A stretch of 64,000 nucleotides of DNA from contig NC_060254.1 in NCBI RefSeq assembly GCF_921293095.1, positions 55,784,069 to 55,848,068 of the forward strand, read 5' to 3'. Shown piece by piece: positions 41,324-52,600 of this stretch (its first letter is position 1; each line of letters begins with the position of its first letter). The notes below the pieces were generated by a model that was not told the origin of the DNA, searched no databases, and saw nothing but the letters and a program-made list of their open reading frames with translations. Made by a program: the position numbers and the translations under genes. The DNA comes from Ischnura elegans (Eukaryota; Arthropoda; Insecta; Odonata; Coenagrionidae).

Positions 41324-41680
41324 TTTTTTCTTACTCCTAAATTTTTCTCACAGGGCATAAATATATTAATACTGTAAAAGATGACTTACTTTTGAAATTA
41401 GAATATTTTATTCTTTTATTAATCTGTTCTGGGTACGATGTTTCCGCCCAATTAAAGTGAATGAATTACGTTAAAGCTTGTCTTGCCTTTGTTCTTTGTT
41501 TTGTTAAAGCTTGTCCTTTGTTCAAATTCGCGCGTCAATTTAATCCGCTAGAGGAAGCGGAAGCTCTCTTTTTTCTTGGCGCACTAGCGCTAACCATCGT
41601 AAGTTCGGCAGTGTTAGGTACTAAGGCCTACGATGGTAACTCTGCGCGTCTACACGACGTTTTGAGGTTACGATCGTACG

Positions 41681-41716
41681 GATCAACGTCCCGACGATCG
41701 TTGTGTAAACGGGCCA
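41681..41716 (-). repeat. Harbinger right terminal inverted repeat
   Basis: The reverse complement of the left end with one mismatch. Immediately inside are further short repeats (TACGATGGTAAC at 41629-41640, GTTACGATCGTAC at 41667-41679, TAACCATCGTAAG at 41591-41603) related to GTTACCATCGTAAC at 36644-36657 near the left end. Confidence 0.95.
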
Positions 41717-41719
41717 TCA

Positions 41720-44700
41720 ACCAATCCAATTCGCTTGCAAAAAATTCACACACGTTTGGAAATGGCGCTGGGCCGTCGGTGCAGTTAATGCTATTGGAAA
41801 ATTATTTTTGTGGTTTTTTCGTCATTATGAGTTGTCAGCTCTCATCAAATGTGGCAGTAAGCCATGATATTGTCCCATGGCAAGTATAGCATACATATAT
41901 TCATGATTAATTGACCGTCCTTGTAGTGAGCGTGAAGAAACTGCAGGGCTTGTCAAGCCGGTTGGTAGAACAATTTTAGCTAAGCCTATCCAAGAATTAG
42001 TTGTGTATCACATCCTTTATTTAAATCACGGTTTTTAACTTGTTGTGATTATTGCGTTTGTTTATGTTGAATTCCTGTCATCAAATTAATATCCATTTAA
42101 ATCCCCCTCGGCTATGAGATTGGTAATTTTGTAGTCTTGGTCTGTTTTGTTCTCAATTACATCGGTGAAGGGAATGTTCATCCTCTTGCCTATCCTCTTA
42201 GTAGCACAATTCCTAAGTATTTTATTAACTGTGATGTAGTTTAGTATGTTCTGCAGTTTTTGGTAATGTAATAATGAGATGTAACCAGTAATTTCTGTAG
42301 TTTAAACAGTATGAGTGAAATTGTTTTCATGTATTTGGTGGACTGCGAAGTATTTTAAACTAAGCGAAGTATTTTGCGAAGTTTTTTTATTCCGGAAGAT
42401 AATCTAAAAGTATCAGTTGAGTGACATCGGCAAGATCAGAAGATTAATGAAAAGCCACCTATAAGAACACTGCAGTACCTAACAGTTAATCTTTTGGTGG
42501 TAGCTGAACAGGAATCAACCCAACTCGTACACAACATAAATTATAGTGACCTTGAATCAACTTCATGGGAGCTATTATATTACTGACTACAGAGTAATAA
42601 ACAAGGCTTATTAAAGAATTTGGCCTACTTATTTACTTACTCATACAAACTCCAAAATACCTATACTAGAGCATTCTGTCCAGGCAAGGACAAATCAGAT
42701 ATCATCACCTTTTGGCAGATCCCACCTCAGCAATGTAGAAGCACTCTAGGAATTAATGTTACTCTGAATAGCCTGTAAGAAGTTTGATTTGTATTTCCTG
42801 GGCAAACTCAAATCAGAGTTGAAGCTGACCATGATTGGCCAAGCTGAGCAAAATATGTTATGATCGAAAGTAGAGTGCGACAATGTCTGGAGAAATGAAG
42901 GTAATTGCCTGGGGAAAGTAAAACAATTTGATTCAGGAATCTTGTAACTATCCTGTGAAGGGATCAGGTAAGTGAAAATGTGATGGGAAGACTCATTACA
43001 AAGCATCAGAAGCTGAAAGAAATTAAAGTGTTGATGGTCCTAATATAGGGAGGCCTTAATTTGAATTAAAATATTATTATGGTGTGGATGATGCAAGTAC
43101 ATCTTTCATAAAATTGTACAAATGTTTGTTTGGAAGGAGGTAGAAAGGCCTAATTGCTCATATTCCAGCCTCATCACATTTCTTTGAATAAATTTTTAAT
43201 TAATTTATAATGTCTTACTGTTGGCAGTGTTTGTCAGTCATTGCTTTGATTTTTCTGTCGAAATGCTGCAACAGCCAGTTAAATTTTCTATTGTTCCTGT
43301 CCTGTAACTTCAACACTTAGTAAGTATTTTTTATCTAATCCCCTCTCGAAGTTAGATGTGGGAATTATATTTTTTACTGTCATTTAATTTTTTTGTGCTA
43401 GTTGGTAGTATTAGTGCACTAACAAAGTTGGCGACGTATCACACTAAATTCCTTGGACATCTAGGTAACTGTAGTTTCTCGCTATCTCATTAAATGTTTT
43501 CTGACAAATATAATGTATTAGTTTGGATTTGTAATGAAGTTTCGTCTATATTGTGTAGCTGAATATCTAAATGAATTAAACCAAATGGAACGGTGAATAT
43601 CAGATGTGTTGAAGAATTGTTCCATTGTGTAATTTACTTGTATCTGTGTTGTTATCTTTGGGAATTGGTGGATCATTACTATGTTTATTCTTGTAATCAA
43701 AGATTTTAGTGTTTTCTAGCAATTATGTTGATGAATTTTTCTAAAGTTTTGTGGCAAGTGGAACTGAAGCTTGTCGCTTATTGTTAGTGTAGAGAATTTA
43801 AAAAATTAATTGACCTTAGTGGTACTCATTAATGGTGGCTGGTTTGGATGCTTTCATCATGGCCATGTTAACTTGACGAAAAATTATTTGTATTCATGTG
43901 CTTCTTATGAAGGTTTTTTTTATCTTAGCGTGGTATTTAGGGGCCGGAGTTATTTTCTTGCTTATTTCTCCCACCCCTCTCCCTCTTATTTTCACCAATT
44001 CACTTAGGGAGATGGTGACTTGTTGGGTGACTGAACTTGGCCTTTTGTTAAACTTTTCGTGAGGAACGTTGGGTGGAGCCGACAGGCATTTTCATTCACA
44101 GAAGACCTACCATCTGGTATAACTGTTGTGGATTTTTCAACTCAAACGACCAGACATCGGCTCTAGCTGATGCGAGGAAAGTGTGGTGGCCACTGAAGTA
44201 GCTGTTTTAGGATGCATTCAGGCCTGGCTTAAGACCCAGCTTAACGAGACGTTAGGGACACTCCACGGCAATTAAGCCCGACCCTCCCAACGAAAGATTA
44301 GCATTAAAAATAATGGACTTCTGGGCTTATATTCTTAATTCCTTATGTTCACTAACTTTGTCATTATTAATGCTAGAAATCTGTTTAAAATTCCACTTGC
44401 TCAAAAAAAATGTTCACAATTCTTTTAGAAGAGTAATAATCAAATGTAATATTTGGTTGAAAGAAAAACACTAGTAATGCAATAAGTTGATGGTGGATTA
44501 GTTCTAAGATAGGGTTAGAGGGTCTAGACCAGTGGCTGGGGTTGGGTTGGGTGCTAAATCTGAGGGACAAAGATTCAAAGACCGAGTACCTCCACTCTAA
44601 GAAACAACTCTGCACAGAGAGGTTTAAAATATTCTTATGCTACTTGTAGGAAAAAAAAAGTTTTCTTAATGTAGGCGCCGGCAGGAAAGGATTAAAGAGC

Positions 44701-46788
44701 CGGCATATTCCCAATTGCTTAATTTATCTGAACTCTAGTTTTAAATTCTCTTTCTCCCAAAAATTATTTTAATTTTTTCTCAAAGATTAATACTAAATAT
44801 AATGCATTTTTTTAGCAATGCTAAGTCCTTTGCTGTGGGAAAATATATGTGGAATAGCCAGCGGCATAACTGTACAGAGTCACCCACACAGACAAAAATT
44901 TTACATAGAAAAAAAACTTATGTTCACACTTGTGCGCATGGCACCACAGCCCTGTAGCTAAAGCCTGAATCTTGAACTAAAGGTTATTGGATTTCTCTGC
45001 ACTGGTAAAGTTCACAAGAGAATTACTGCAATAACTTTTGTAATCAATCAAAAATAATCAGAGATTCTACATGATTTTAATTTGTAATTCTGTCATATCA
45101 AGCTTCCTTAATCTACTCATCTTTTATACCATCATTATCACCTCTCAAAGCAACTTTTTATGAATGCAGAGAATGCATGGCACAGAATTGAAGTAAAAAT
45201 TCATGAGAATATTATCATGAAGGCATGTGTCTTTTGATGATTGGTTTCGGACTTCTCCTCTATTTAGACAGATAATACATAGTAACTTTATTGAAATTCA
45301 AATGAATAAAAAAAACAGCAAAAAATATTAAAACCTATTATTGGTTAGGTTACCTCATGAAGACCGTGTGCTGATAATAGTTATGGATGTATAAATAGTT
45401 ATGGATGTATAAAATTTTAACTTTGTTTTTACTCAGAATATTTATTAGAACATGGTCATGGTTTCAACGTTTAACATCATCTTCTGGTAAGGAAGACATT
45501 GGTGCATCATCTTAAATACTACTCAGGGAAAAATTTCTGCTGCGTTAGATATTTGGAACTGTCATCTATCTGGTTTTTAACCACTGATGGGATGCATTAG
45601 AAATTCGTATGTGCTTTCGAACTGCTTTGGAATTAAAACATGGTACACAGTAGTTCATGACACCATACCTGCTTTGTAGCAGTTCGAGATGGCTCTTAGA
45701 GCTTCCTTGAAATTTAAGGTGGTCTGTTTGGAAAATTTAGTCCAGGCCACGATGGCATATTGAAGTGAGGGAGTAACTTCATCTCAAAATAGTGTATATA
45801 GTCACTAAGGGCAGTCACTGCTCAATGAGTAGTCCCAATGCATTTTCAAAATGAGCCATAAGTGAAAGTCATTCCAGCTTGGCAGACTTGGCACAGGATA
45901 CGTACTTCTAAAAAGGTAGAGTGGGTAAAGTAGATACAAACTAACTGCTTTCACTGCAGTTAGTCAGCTTGGGTGCATCGGTCCTACCTACCTCCCCATC
46001 CTCCCACATTCCCTTGGCTTTCACAATGTGAGTCCATATTCACGATCATAGGTGATTTTTACACCCTGAGATCGTGAAAGGCTTCTTGAAAAGTTTCATT
46101 GGGAGTTGGTTATGAATGGGTTTTAATGGAAAAGCGGCAAAGGTAAGAGCAGAAATTGGAAATATTATGTTGACTGCACAGCTTGTAGATTTGCAAAGTT
46201 AACAGGATGGAGGTTTGAGAGCGACAGAATTTCCAAGAATCAAAGTCAGGAAGGAGTTTTCCTTCCTGAAAGTCTCCTTCTAGAGCTGCAATCTCACTGA
46301 TGAAGATCTATGCACAAAGAATGGATTTTTGGCAAATTCAGTGTTGTGCAAGGTTGAACGAGGTTTAAAGGCAATGAAATATTATTTTTTAACATCTGAA
46401 ACCAGTCTTCCAGAAATTAATGGATTGCACAAATTTGAACTGCTTAGTTCCAAAGGGGAAAAATCATTTGTAATGGCCATTATCACAAAATTTCTGGTTT
46501 GCGCTATAACCATTTTATCTACTGTACCCGTCATCTTCTTAGTGGATTATTTTTGTTGGATTTAGAATGCAAGATCGCAAAGTGCACAACGTGGCATATA
46601 CCATGGGAGAAAAAATATCCTGACAAATTTTGTGATGCCAGTATAAGTCTGCAAGAGGATCAGTTTCATTTCTGATGGCATATTATTCATCAGCCAAATT
46701 CTGATAGGAAAAACAGTCACAAAGCCTCATCTTCCTCTTTTCTCAGTATATATATGGTGGGCCCCTGGCTTCATAGATACACACATAA
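41720..46788. other. Long intergenic stretch, no gene seen
   Basis: About 5 kb of AT-rich DNA between the Harbinger element and the TA-flanked element at 46791. Open frames are short and lack family motifs. A GC-richer patch around 44030-44300 and the phrase GGTTTCAACGTTTAACATCATCTTC at about 45460-45485 look like decayed dispersed repeats (a similar phrase is in the fold-back at 63730-63904). No RNA gene recognised. Confidence 0.4.
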
Positions 46789-46790
46789 TA

Positions 46791-47451
46791 GGGTAGTTTC
46801 CTTCATCAAAGAAAACGAAAGGCATTGATTGCGATTCGTTACCCACCATTAGTGTATTCATAATACACAAATTATTTGGTTTTTGAAATACCGGTATAGA
46901 CGAATGGCAAGGGTCAAATTTTATCCTCATTTGAAAAAGGTCAGATTGGCGCCCATGCGATTCCACTCCGCATGACGTCACAGGGACCTAGTTTCTACAC
47001 GAGAGGATAGGAGTTATACATCGTCTGAGGTTACCAATGCATGCATGAGGCTCAGAGCTCAGGGAAACATGTCTTAATAATCACCTATTAAAACTGGCTA
47101 AGTTCGGAAAGTTTTCTTCGTTTGATAAGGTATTAATAAACCTTTTTTAAGCCAAGCGCTACCATCCAGCAAGGTACTCAGCTATCCGCTAGCATCCTGC
47201 GACGTATCAGCGCTAAGCCTCGCCTCAAGGTCACCTCACCGGGCGGGAGGGGGAACCAGAAATACGACGTACGGAGATATTTCCCGGCATTCATACTTAA
47301 GCGTCGCGTTTTCGCGCGCTTGAAAATTTTCACTTTTCATTTAATCGCGAAAAATAGATGTTGTCATTTAAAAATCTAAAAGCGTGAAATACGTACTCCA
47401 GGAGTAATAATCTTTCGATTAAAGCAATAAAAAAATAATAGGAAACCACCC
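46791..47451 (+). mobile_element. TA-flanked non-coding element, copy A
   Basis: Ends GGGTAGTTTCCTTCATC and GGAAACCACCC are inverted, each bordered by TA (46789-46790, 47452-47453). A second copy lies inverted at 58382-59019. The two align along their whole length, including a TGACGTCA-containing stretch and the CCAATGCATGCATGAGG-type block. TA borders suggest a Tc1/mariner-type mover, but the tip is not one I can assign. No transposase remains, so a MITE. Confidence 0.75.
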
Positions 47452-47642
47452 TATTGGTAATGCAAATGTTTTGGTAGGAGGTGTAGCTATCCTCCTCTCA
47501 GGAAAGGTTCTACCCCTATCCCAAAATGATTGGAAGATAGTCTTCAGCCTGAATCACATGATAATTTTTTTCATTACCTACGAGTCCAGATCACTCTAGG
47601 TAATGATTGTCTTGCATGATTGTTTTTCCCAATGGCTTCAGT

Positions 47643-48229
47643 CAGGGATGGTCTGGTCAGGTGGGCAGATTGCCGAGGGCCCTGAGGGGGCCCTCCACAA
47701 TGCTTGCATGTACTGTGAAGCGCATATGAAAGGTGTAATAAAAAGGACTTAGATTACTTCAATCAATTTTTTCTGCAGTTATAAAATTATACGTTTTCAT
47801 TACTTCCTTTATTTACAACATACTCTGTGCAAAAAGATTGTACAAAAAATAAATAAAATAAAGGTGTCAGACGATAAAAGAGAACCTAATGTCTTTTTGA
47901 AAAGGCTATTTCAAAGGTTTTTTTTAGGTTTCAGTTAAGTTTCAAGGAGTAAATTCACTAAAAATGTTTTGGAACCATAATACATGCATTATTACTATAT
48001 ATTTTATAAAATTTTATTATATATAATTAAATTTTATAAGCTGTGAAATTACACTTTTCTAAGTATTTTTGCTTATGAAATTGCAATTTTGTGTCAACTT
48101 TTACCCAGTTTTTAGAGCCAGAATAGAGTCAAAATCCAATAACAGTTATGCAATTTCCTAAACTTTTCGGGCGGAGGCCCCCCGAATACCTTCGTAAGAT
48201 GAGCCCCCAATCACTCCTGGCTCCCAGTG
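47643..48229. mobile_element. hAT-like non-coding element, copy B
   Basis: Second copy of the 1254-1836 family, same orientation, beginning CAGGGATGGTCTGG and sharing the AT-rich interior (TATAAAATTATACGTTTTCATTAC-like tract, GTGTCAGACGATAAAAGAGAACCTAATG block). No clear target duplication remains, so it is older or truncated compared with copy A. Confidence 0.6.
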
Positions 48230-48441
48230 TTGAGGATTCCCTTCACTTGGCATTTTGCTTTTCCCATCACTGAAACCTCATTAATCAGCCAATCAGAATA
48301 CATTGTCCTATAGAGTTATTGCAGCACAACGTTTGACAATTGTGGGAAAGACATAGGTAAACATGAATGACTAGCTGTGAGAATGCCGAAAAGTGATGGA
48401 AAGAGTGACGGAAATGACTGTATGATTAAAAAAATTGAGGT

Positions 48442-48484
48442 CTTGAGCGATCACTTTCCTGGACCTGAAAAGTGATCGCTCAAG
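48442..48484. repeat. Perfect 16-bp hairpin
   Basis: CTTGAGCGATCACTTT (48442-48457) is repeated exactly in reverse complement at 48469-48484, with an 11-base spacer. The surrounding 250 bases look like a decayed dispersed element. No tract typical of a terminator or small-RNA gene adjoins it. Confidence 0.6.
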
Positions 48485-49621
48485 TGAGCACTAAGATTGA
48501 CAAAAAATTGATCGTGTGATTCAGGCTTTAGCTGTACCCACTCCCATTGAAATTCCTTCAAAATTTATTTTCACCTCCCCCTGAAAAAACTTAGCGGCTA
48601 AGGCCTTAGGTACAATGTTCATGTTGTACCTGAGTATTGTGCCATGCAGTGAAACCTGTTGTGCTAGAACTAAAAATGTTTTCCTAAAGCACAACTTATC
48701 AATGTAATTGAAAGAAGAATTGAAGTCTCCAAAAATCAACATATGACCACTTGGACTGAAAGAAAAATGCAATTTTTTCTCACTTATTTTTTGTGGGTTA
48801 CTTGCGTCTAAATGTTAAAATAATGATTAGCTCCCATTAGGTTTCTGGGAAAGGAAAAGACACAATATCTATTTTAATATCAAGGTCCAGGTTAACTGAA
48901 GAAAATTCTGTGGCTTATTGACTCTTCTAACAGAAGACAATGATAAATTTGAAAATGAAATCAAATATGTGAGATGGATAAAGGAAGGCAACATTTGCAG
49001 AGTATTACTTATTATTCATCTAAGAAATAAGTTGCTTAAGAAGGTGAACACCTAAGCTGTAGGGAACTGCTGGTTATTGGATCCACTGGCCATTGGTATT
49101 CTTTATATTATGAAAGCTGATGGGAGATAGATGGAAGAATTGGTAATCATTCTGTGGAAAAAACTTGAAACCCTCATCTGCAACGAGAGTTAAGACTTTC
49201 TTGCATTTCTAGGCTTAAATGGATAAAAAAATACTTTATCTTTGTAGGTATTTATTATAAAAATAGATTAAAAAAAACAATTGATTTATAAATCCAGTCT
49301 CTACGTTGTTCAAACCAAAATTCAATCATAAATTTTCTTTTCATACACACATTCACAAACCAACACTTGACAAGTTTGGCAGTGATATGCAAGGTATGTT
49401 GTTACAGGCAGTATCAGAAGAGAGATATCATACTAATAAAAATAAATATGGAATAACAAACAACAATAATAATACTTTAGTTTAGTAATGACCTTTTCAG
49501 TGAACATCACTTTTTCTTCTTTCCATGTTGATGGCTGGATTGCATTATGAGACATCAACAAGGTCGAACTATAAGTCTTTTCTCTTTGCAAAAACAACAC
49601 AAACCATTAGTACCTAGAGTA
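48485..49621. other. Downstream flank of the Myb/SANT-like gene, no gene seen
   Basis: AT-rich sequence between the hairpin and the last exon of the minus-strand Myb/SANT-like gene; probably includes its 3' UTR. No conserved open frame or recognisable repeat. Confidence 0.35.
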
Positions 49622-52600
49622 CTAGATGTTGGATGAAGAATAGGAGAGTCTTTCTCGTTGGCGCATTTCCTGAAATAGGTGGAAACAGCAGGGTAATTTA
49701 TTGTTATTGATAGGTTAATTAGAGAGAGGTAGAATAGGTACTTTTTTTGTACCAATCGGCATACGTAGCTCAGATGTAAGGATGGGTTGCTTCCTTTTTT
49801 TATCTTGTTATGATTCTGGTTTGATTCCAATTCTTTTTGGCTTTAGTTCCAATTCTGGTTCCAATTTCAAGATATGGTGGAGTTTCGAACTAATGAAGTC
49901 AGCTGACCCAACCCAACTTCAATACATCTAATTTTGTCTCCAGCTTAATAATTGAATATTGAATGTTCTGTGAGGAGAGGCAATGCTTGTACTTACTGCA
50001 TTACATGCTTGTAATGATAAATTTGATTACATATTACACTCATTACTACATACTTTGTTTTTACAGTTTAATGATATAATTCAATTTACGAAGGTTGCAC
50101 TAAAATAAGAAGGAAATGTTATTCTCACAAAAAGTCCAAGAATTAGAATCACGATAAAAATAAAATGAAGGTGTGTCACCATATTAATTTTACATTTATT
50201 AACAAATGAATGCTGTAATAGAAGTTGAATCATGTCAGTTCCATGAAATTGGTGCTACAGTCAGCTCATTAAGGTTCAAAAAGGATTAGCTTGAACACAT
50301 AAGCATGTGGATGTATGGCTTGTCATGGAAAAAAATTCACAAGCCATTGTAAAATGTACCATTATAAAATCAACTGATGTCATTTATGAAAACTTTTTTT
50401 CAATACATGTGCCTAAAGAATTTGCTTATGATAGTTCAGATGCAGCGGAAATCCTCAATCCTTACCCATAAAGCTGCGGCAGTTATCAGGATGGCCAAAT
50501 CAAAAAGGGATAATTTTAAGCTGTTTATCTCAGGGAATCAAAAGCGGTGAGGTGTTTAATGCATGTTAATATTCTCAATGAAGTCCCAAAATAGAATGCT
50601 TACTCTTCATCCACACCTCTTCCTCCCAACAGTTTGACAAAATACACTTGCCCGAGGCCCATAAGGAGCCCAAATCTTTACAGGGTAGAATAGTTTTTCT
50701 GGCTGCAGCCATGTGATTGAGTGTGCGAACCTATAGTCTCTATACCTCTATATACCTAGAGAATGCATCTTACCTCTTGGTGGTGGTGTTGTCTTCTCCT
50801 TTCCCTAAGTTCTAATGCCATTAGCTTGCGTTGGTGCGCTAGAGAATTCTCAGCCATTGTCACCTCCAGCTCCTTCAGTTTCTCGGCCTTGCTCACTTCA
50901 ATTTCCTTCAGTCTAAGTTCCAATTCGGCTGTTCTTCTCTTTATCCAACTGACATCATCATCACCACTACAATTAACGGCATCTTTCATTGACTTGACGC
51001 TTTCCACTCTCAATTCCAGCTCCCCACCGACAGAGGCATGGCAACTGATGGACTGGGGTTGCGTCGTCTCGGAGTCGCAAGAGGAGCTGCCATCTCCAGG
51101 AGTAAGAAGACAAGTTGATGGACGCTGCGGTTCGGCTGAAAAAATTACAGGTAGGCAAATTTCACAATTAAGTACCTTTTATCTATTTTTTTCGAAGACA
51201 TTAAAAATCAGCCACAAGTGGCTTAAAAATGGCTAAATAACTATCAAATAAGTAAACAACTACATGGCTTAAAAATGGCTAAAGAACGATCAAAAAAATA
51301 AATAACTACATACCATAGACACAAAGAGGAATAACAACAGCGATTCCCTGACAATTGAAAATTATGGAGGCTTTGCCTCAGGGAATATTATGAAATAAAT
51401 GAAATGAAATGTCAAATATTATGAAAGTATTTTTTTAATGCAAGAGGTCAATAGGTCAAATGAGTGATAGGTAGAGGAGAGGTCAAATGAGGGTGGATAC
51501 AAGAAAGTGTGTTATGCGGTTTCGGGAGTCTATGAAAAAGGGATCGCTGGGTTAGTAAAAGACAAAATTTGGGTGAGTGGAGAAGGTCACTGCTGTGGGT
51601 TTTATATGATCAGTAGTGTAAAGGGAGAACAAGGGGAGAATACAATTGGAAGATAAATTACAGGTGATGATAGAGTATAAGCAATTTAAATCTTGAAATT
51701 TTTGCATTTTGGTAGAGAGGAAATTCCAAATGACGATATTCGTTCATGGAGGGATAAATTACTTGAGTGGGGAATACTCACAAACAATATCAGTGAAAAC
51801 ACTTAGGGGACAAAGTTTTTAGGTTGCTGGGATAGGCTCTTAACCAAATTATTGAGTTATCTGGTATGGGGAGTACGCATCTAGTGAATATAGTTGGTGG
51901 TTTTTGGCGATTCTTGGTGGAGTTCACAGAACATTTTGAATGAGTAACTTAAACTTTGTTTTTCCACTGTTTTTTTCACTGTTAAAAAATTCTGTGGAAA
52001 AACATAGTTTAGGTTATTCATTCAAAATAGTGAATATGGTTTTAGGTGTAGTATGGTCAAATTCCATTAATCCATAATGGATGAAAATAAAACTTTATAA
52101 AATGCTTTGGGCACAAACCTCTGAGAACAGCATGCCAGTTAGAAAACAGGGTATGTAGGTATATCAGGAAATGGACTGATACTGTGAAGAAAGCATATTT
52201 TAAGGTTAACATAAAGCTTACCTAAAAACAGACGTAAATGATTAAATGAGAAGAAAATAATTTTCTTAGTGAGACAAAGACTAATCTTTGTTAACGTTGG
52301 ATTATGCAAGTATAATATCTGAGCTTAAGTGAGTCCTGGTAGATATAACTTTTTATTTTTTTTGGAATGCACAAAGGTACAAAGGTAAAGGATGATGATA
52401 CGCTGTATCGAAACCGGTCGCAAATATATTTTATTTTGTGAAACAGCGAAGTCTTTTCTTAACCTTTGTGCATCATGAAGGAGTTTCACCATGTTACGCC
52501 AACCACCATCGCATTTTTTTTGGAATATTCTGACTATGAATGAATTCTGGAACTGATTGTTTGAGGTGTAACTTGGTGAAAGCGATTCATAATTAAATTA

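Larger units (their letters stand above)
36579..41716. mobile_element. Complete PIF/Harbinger DNA transposon
   Basis: 5138 bp. Terminal inverted repeats start TGCCCCGTTTACACAACG on the left and read TGGCCCGTTTACACAACG on the right (reverse complement). They match over about 36-38 bp with one difference at base 3. A 3-bp target duplication TCA flanks it (36576-36578 and 41717-41719), of the T-N-A type for this superfamily. Subterminal copies of a (G)TTACCATCGTA(A) motif occur near both ends. Inside are two convergent genes: a three-exon DDE transposase (plus) and a three-exon Myb/SANT-like gene (minus), both with open frames. The near-identical ends, exact target duplication and intact genes make it a young and possibly active copy. 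Confidence 0.97.

Noticed and set aside
44030-44300. GC-richer patch as a gene remnant
   Set aside because: No frame stays open and no protein family is recognisable; most likely a decayed repeat.
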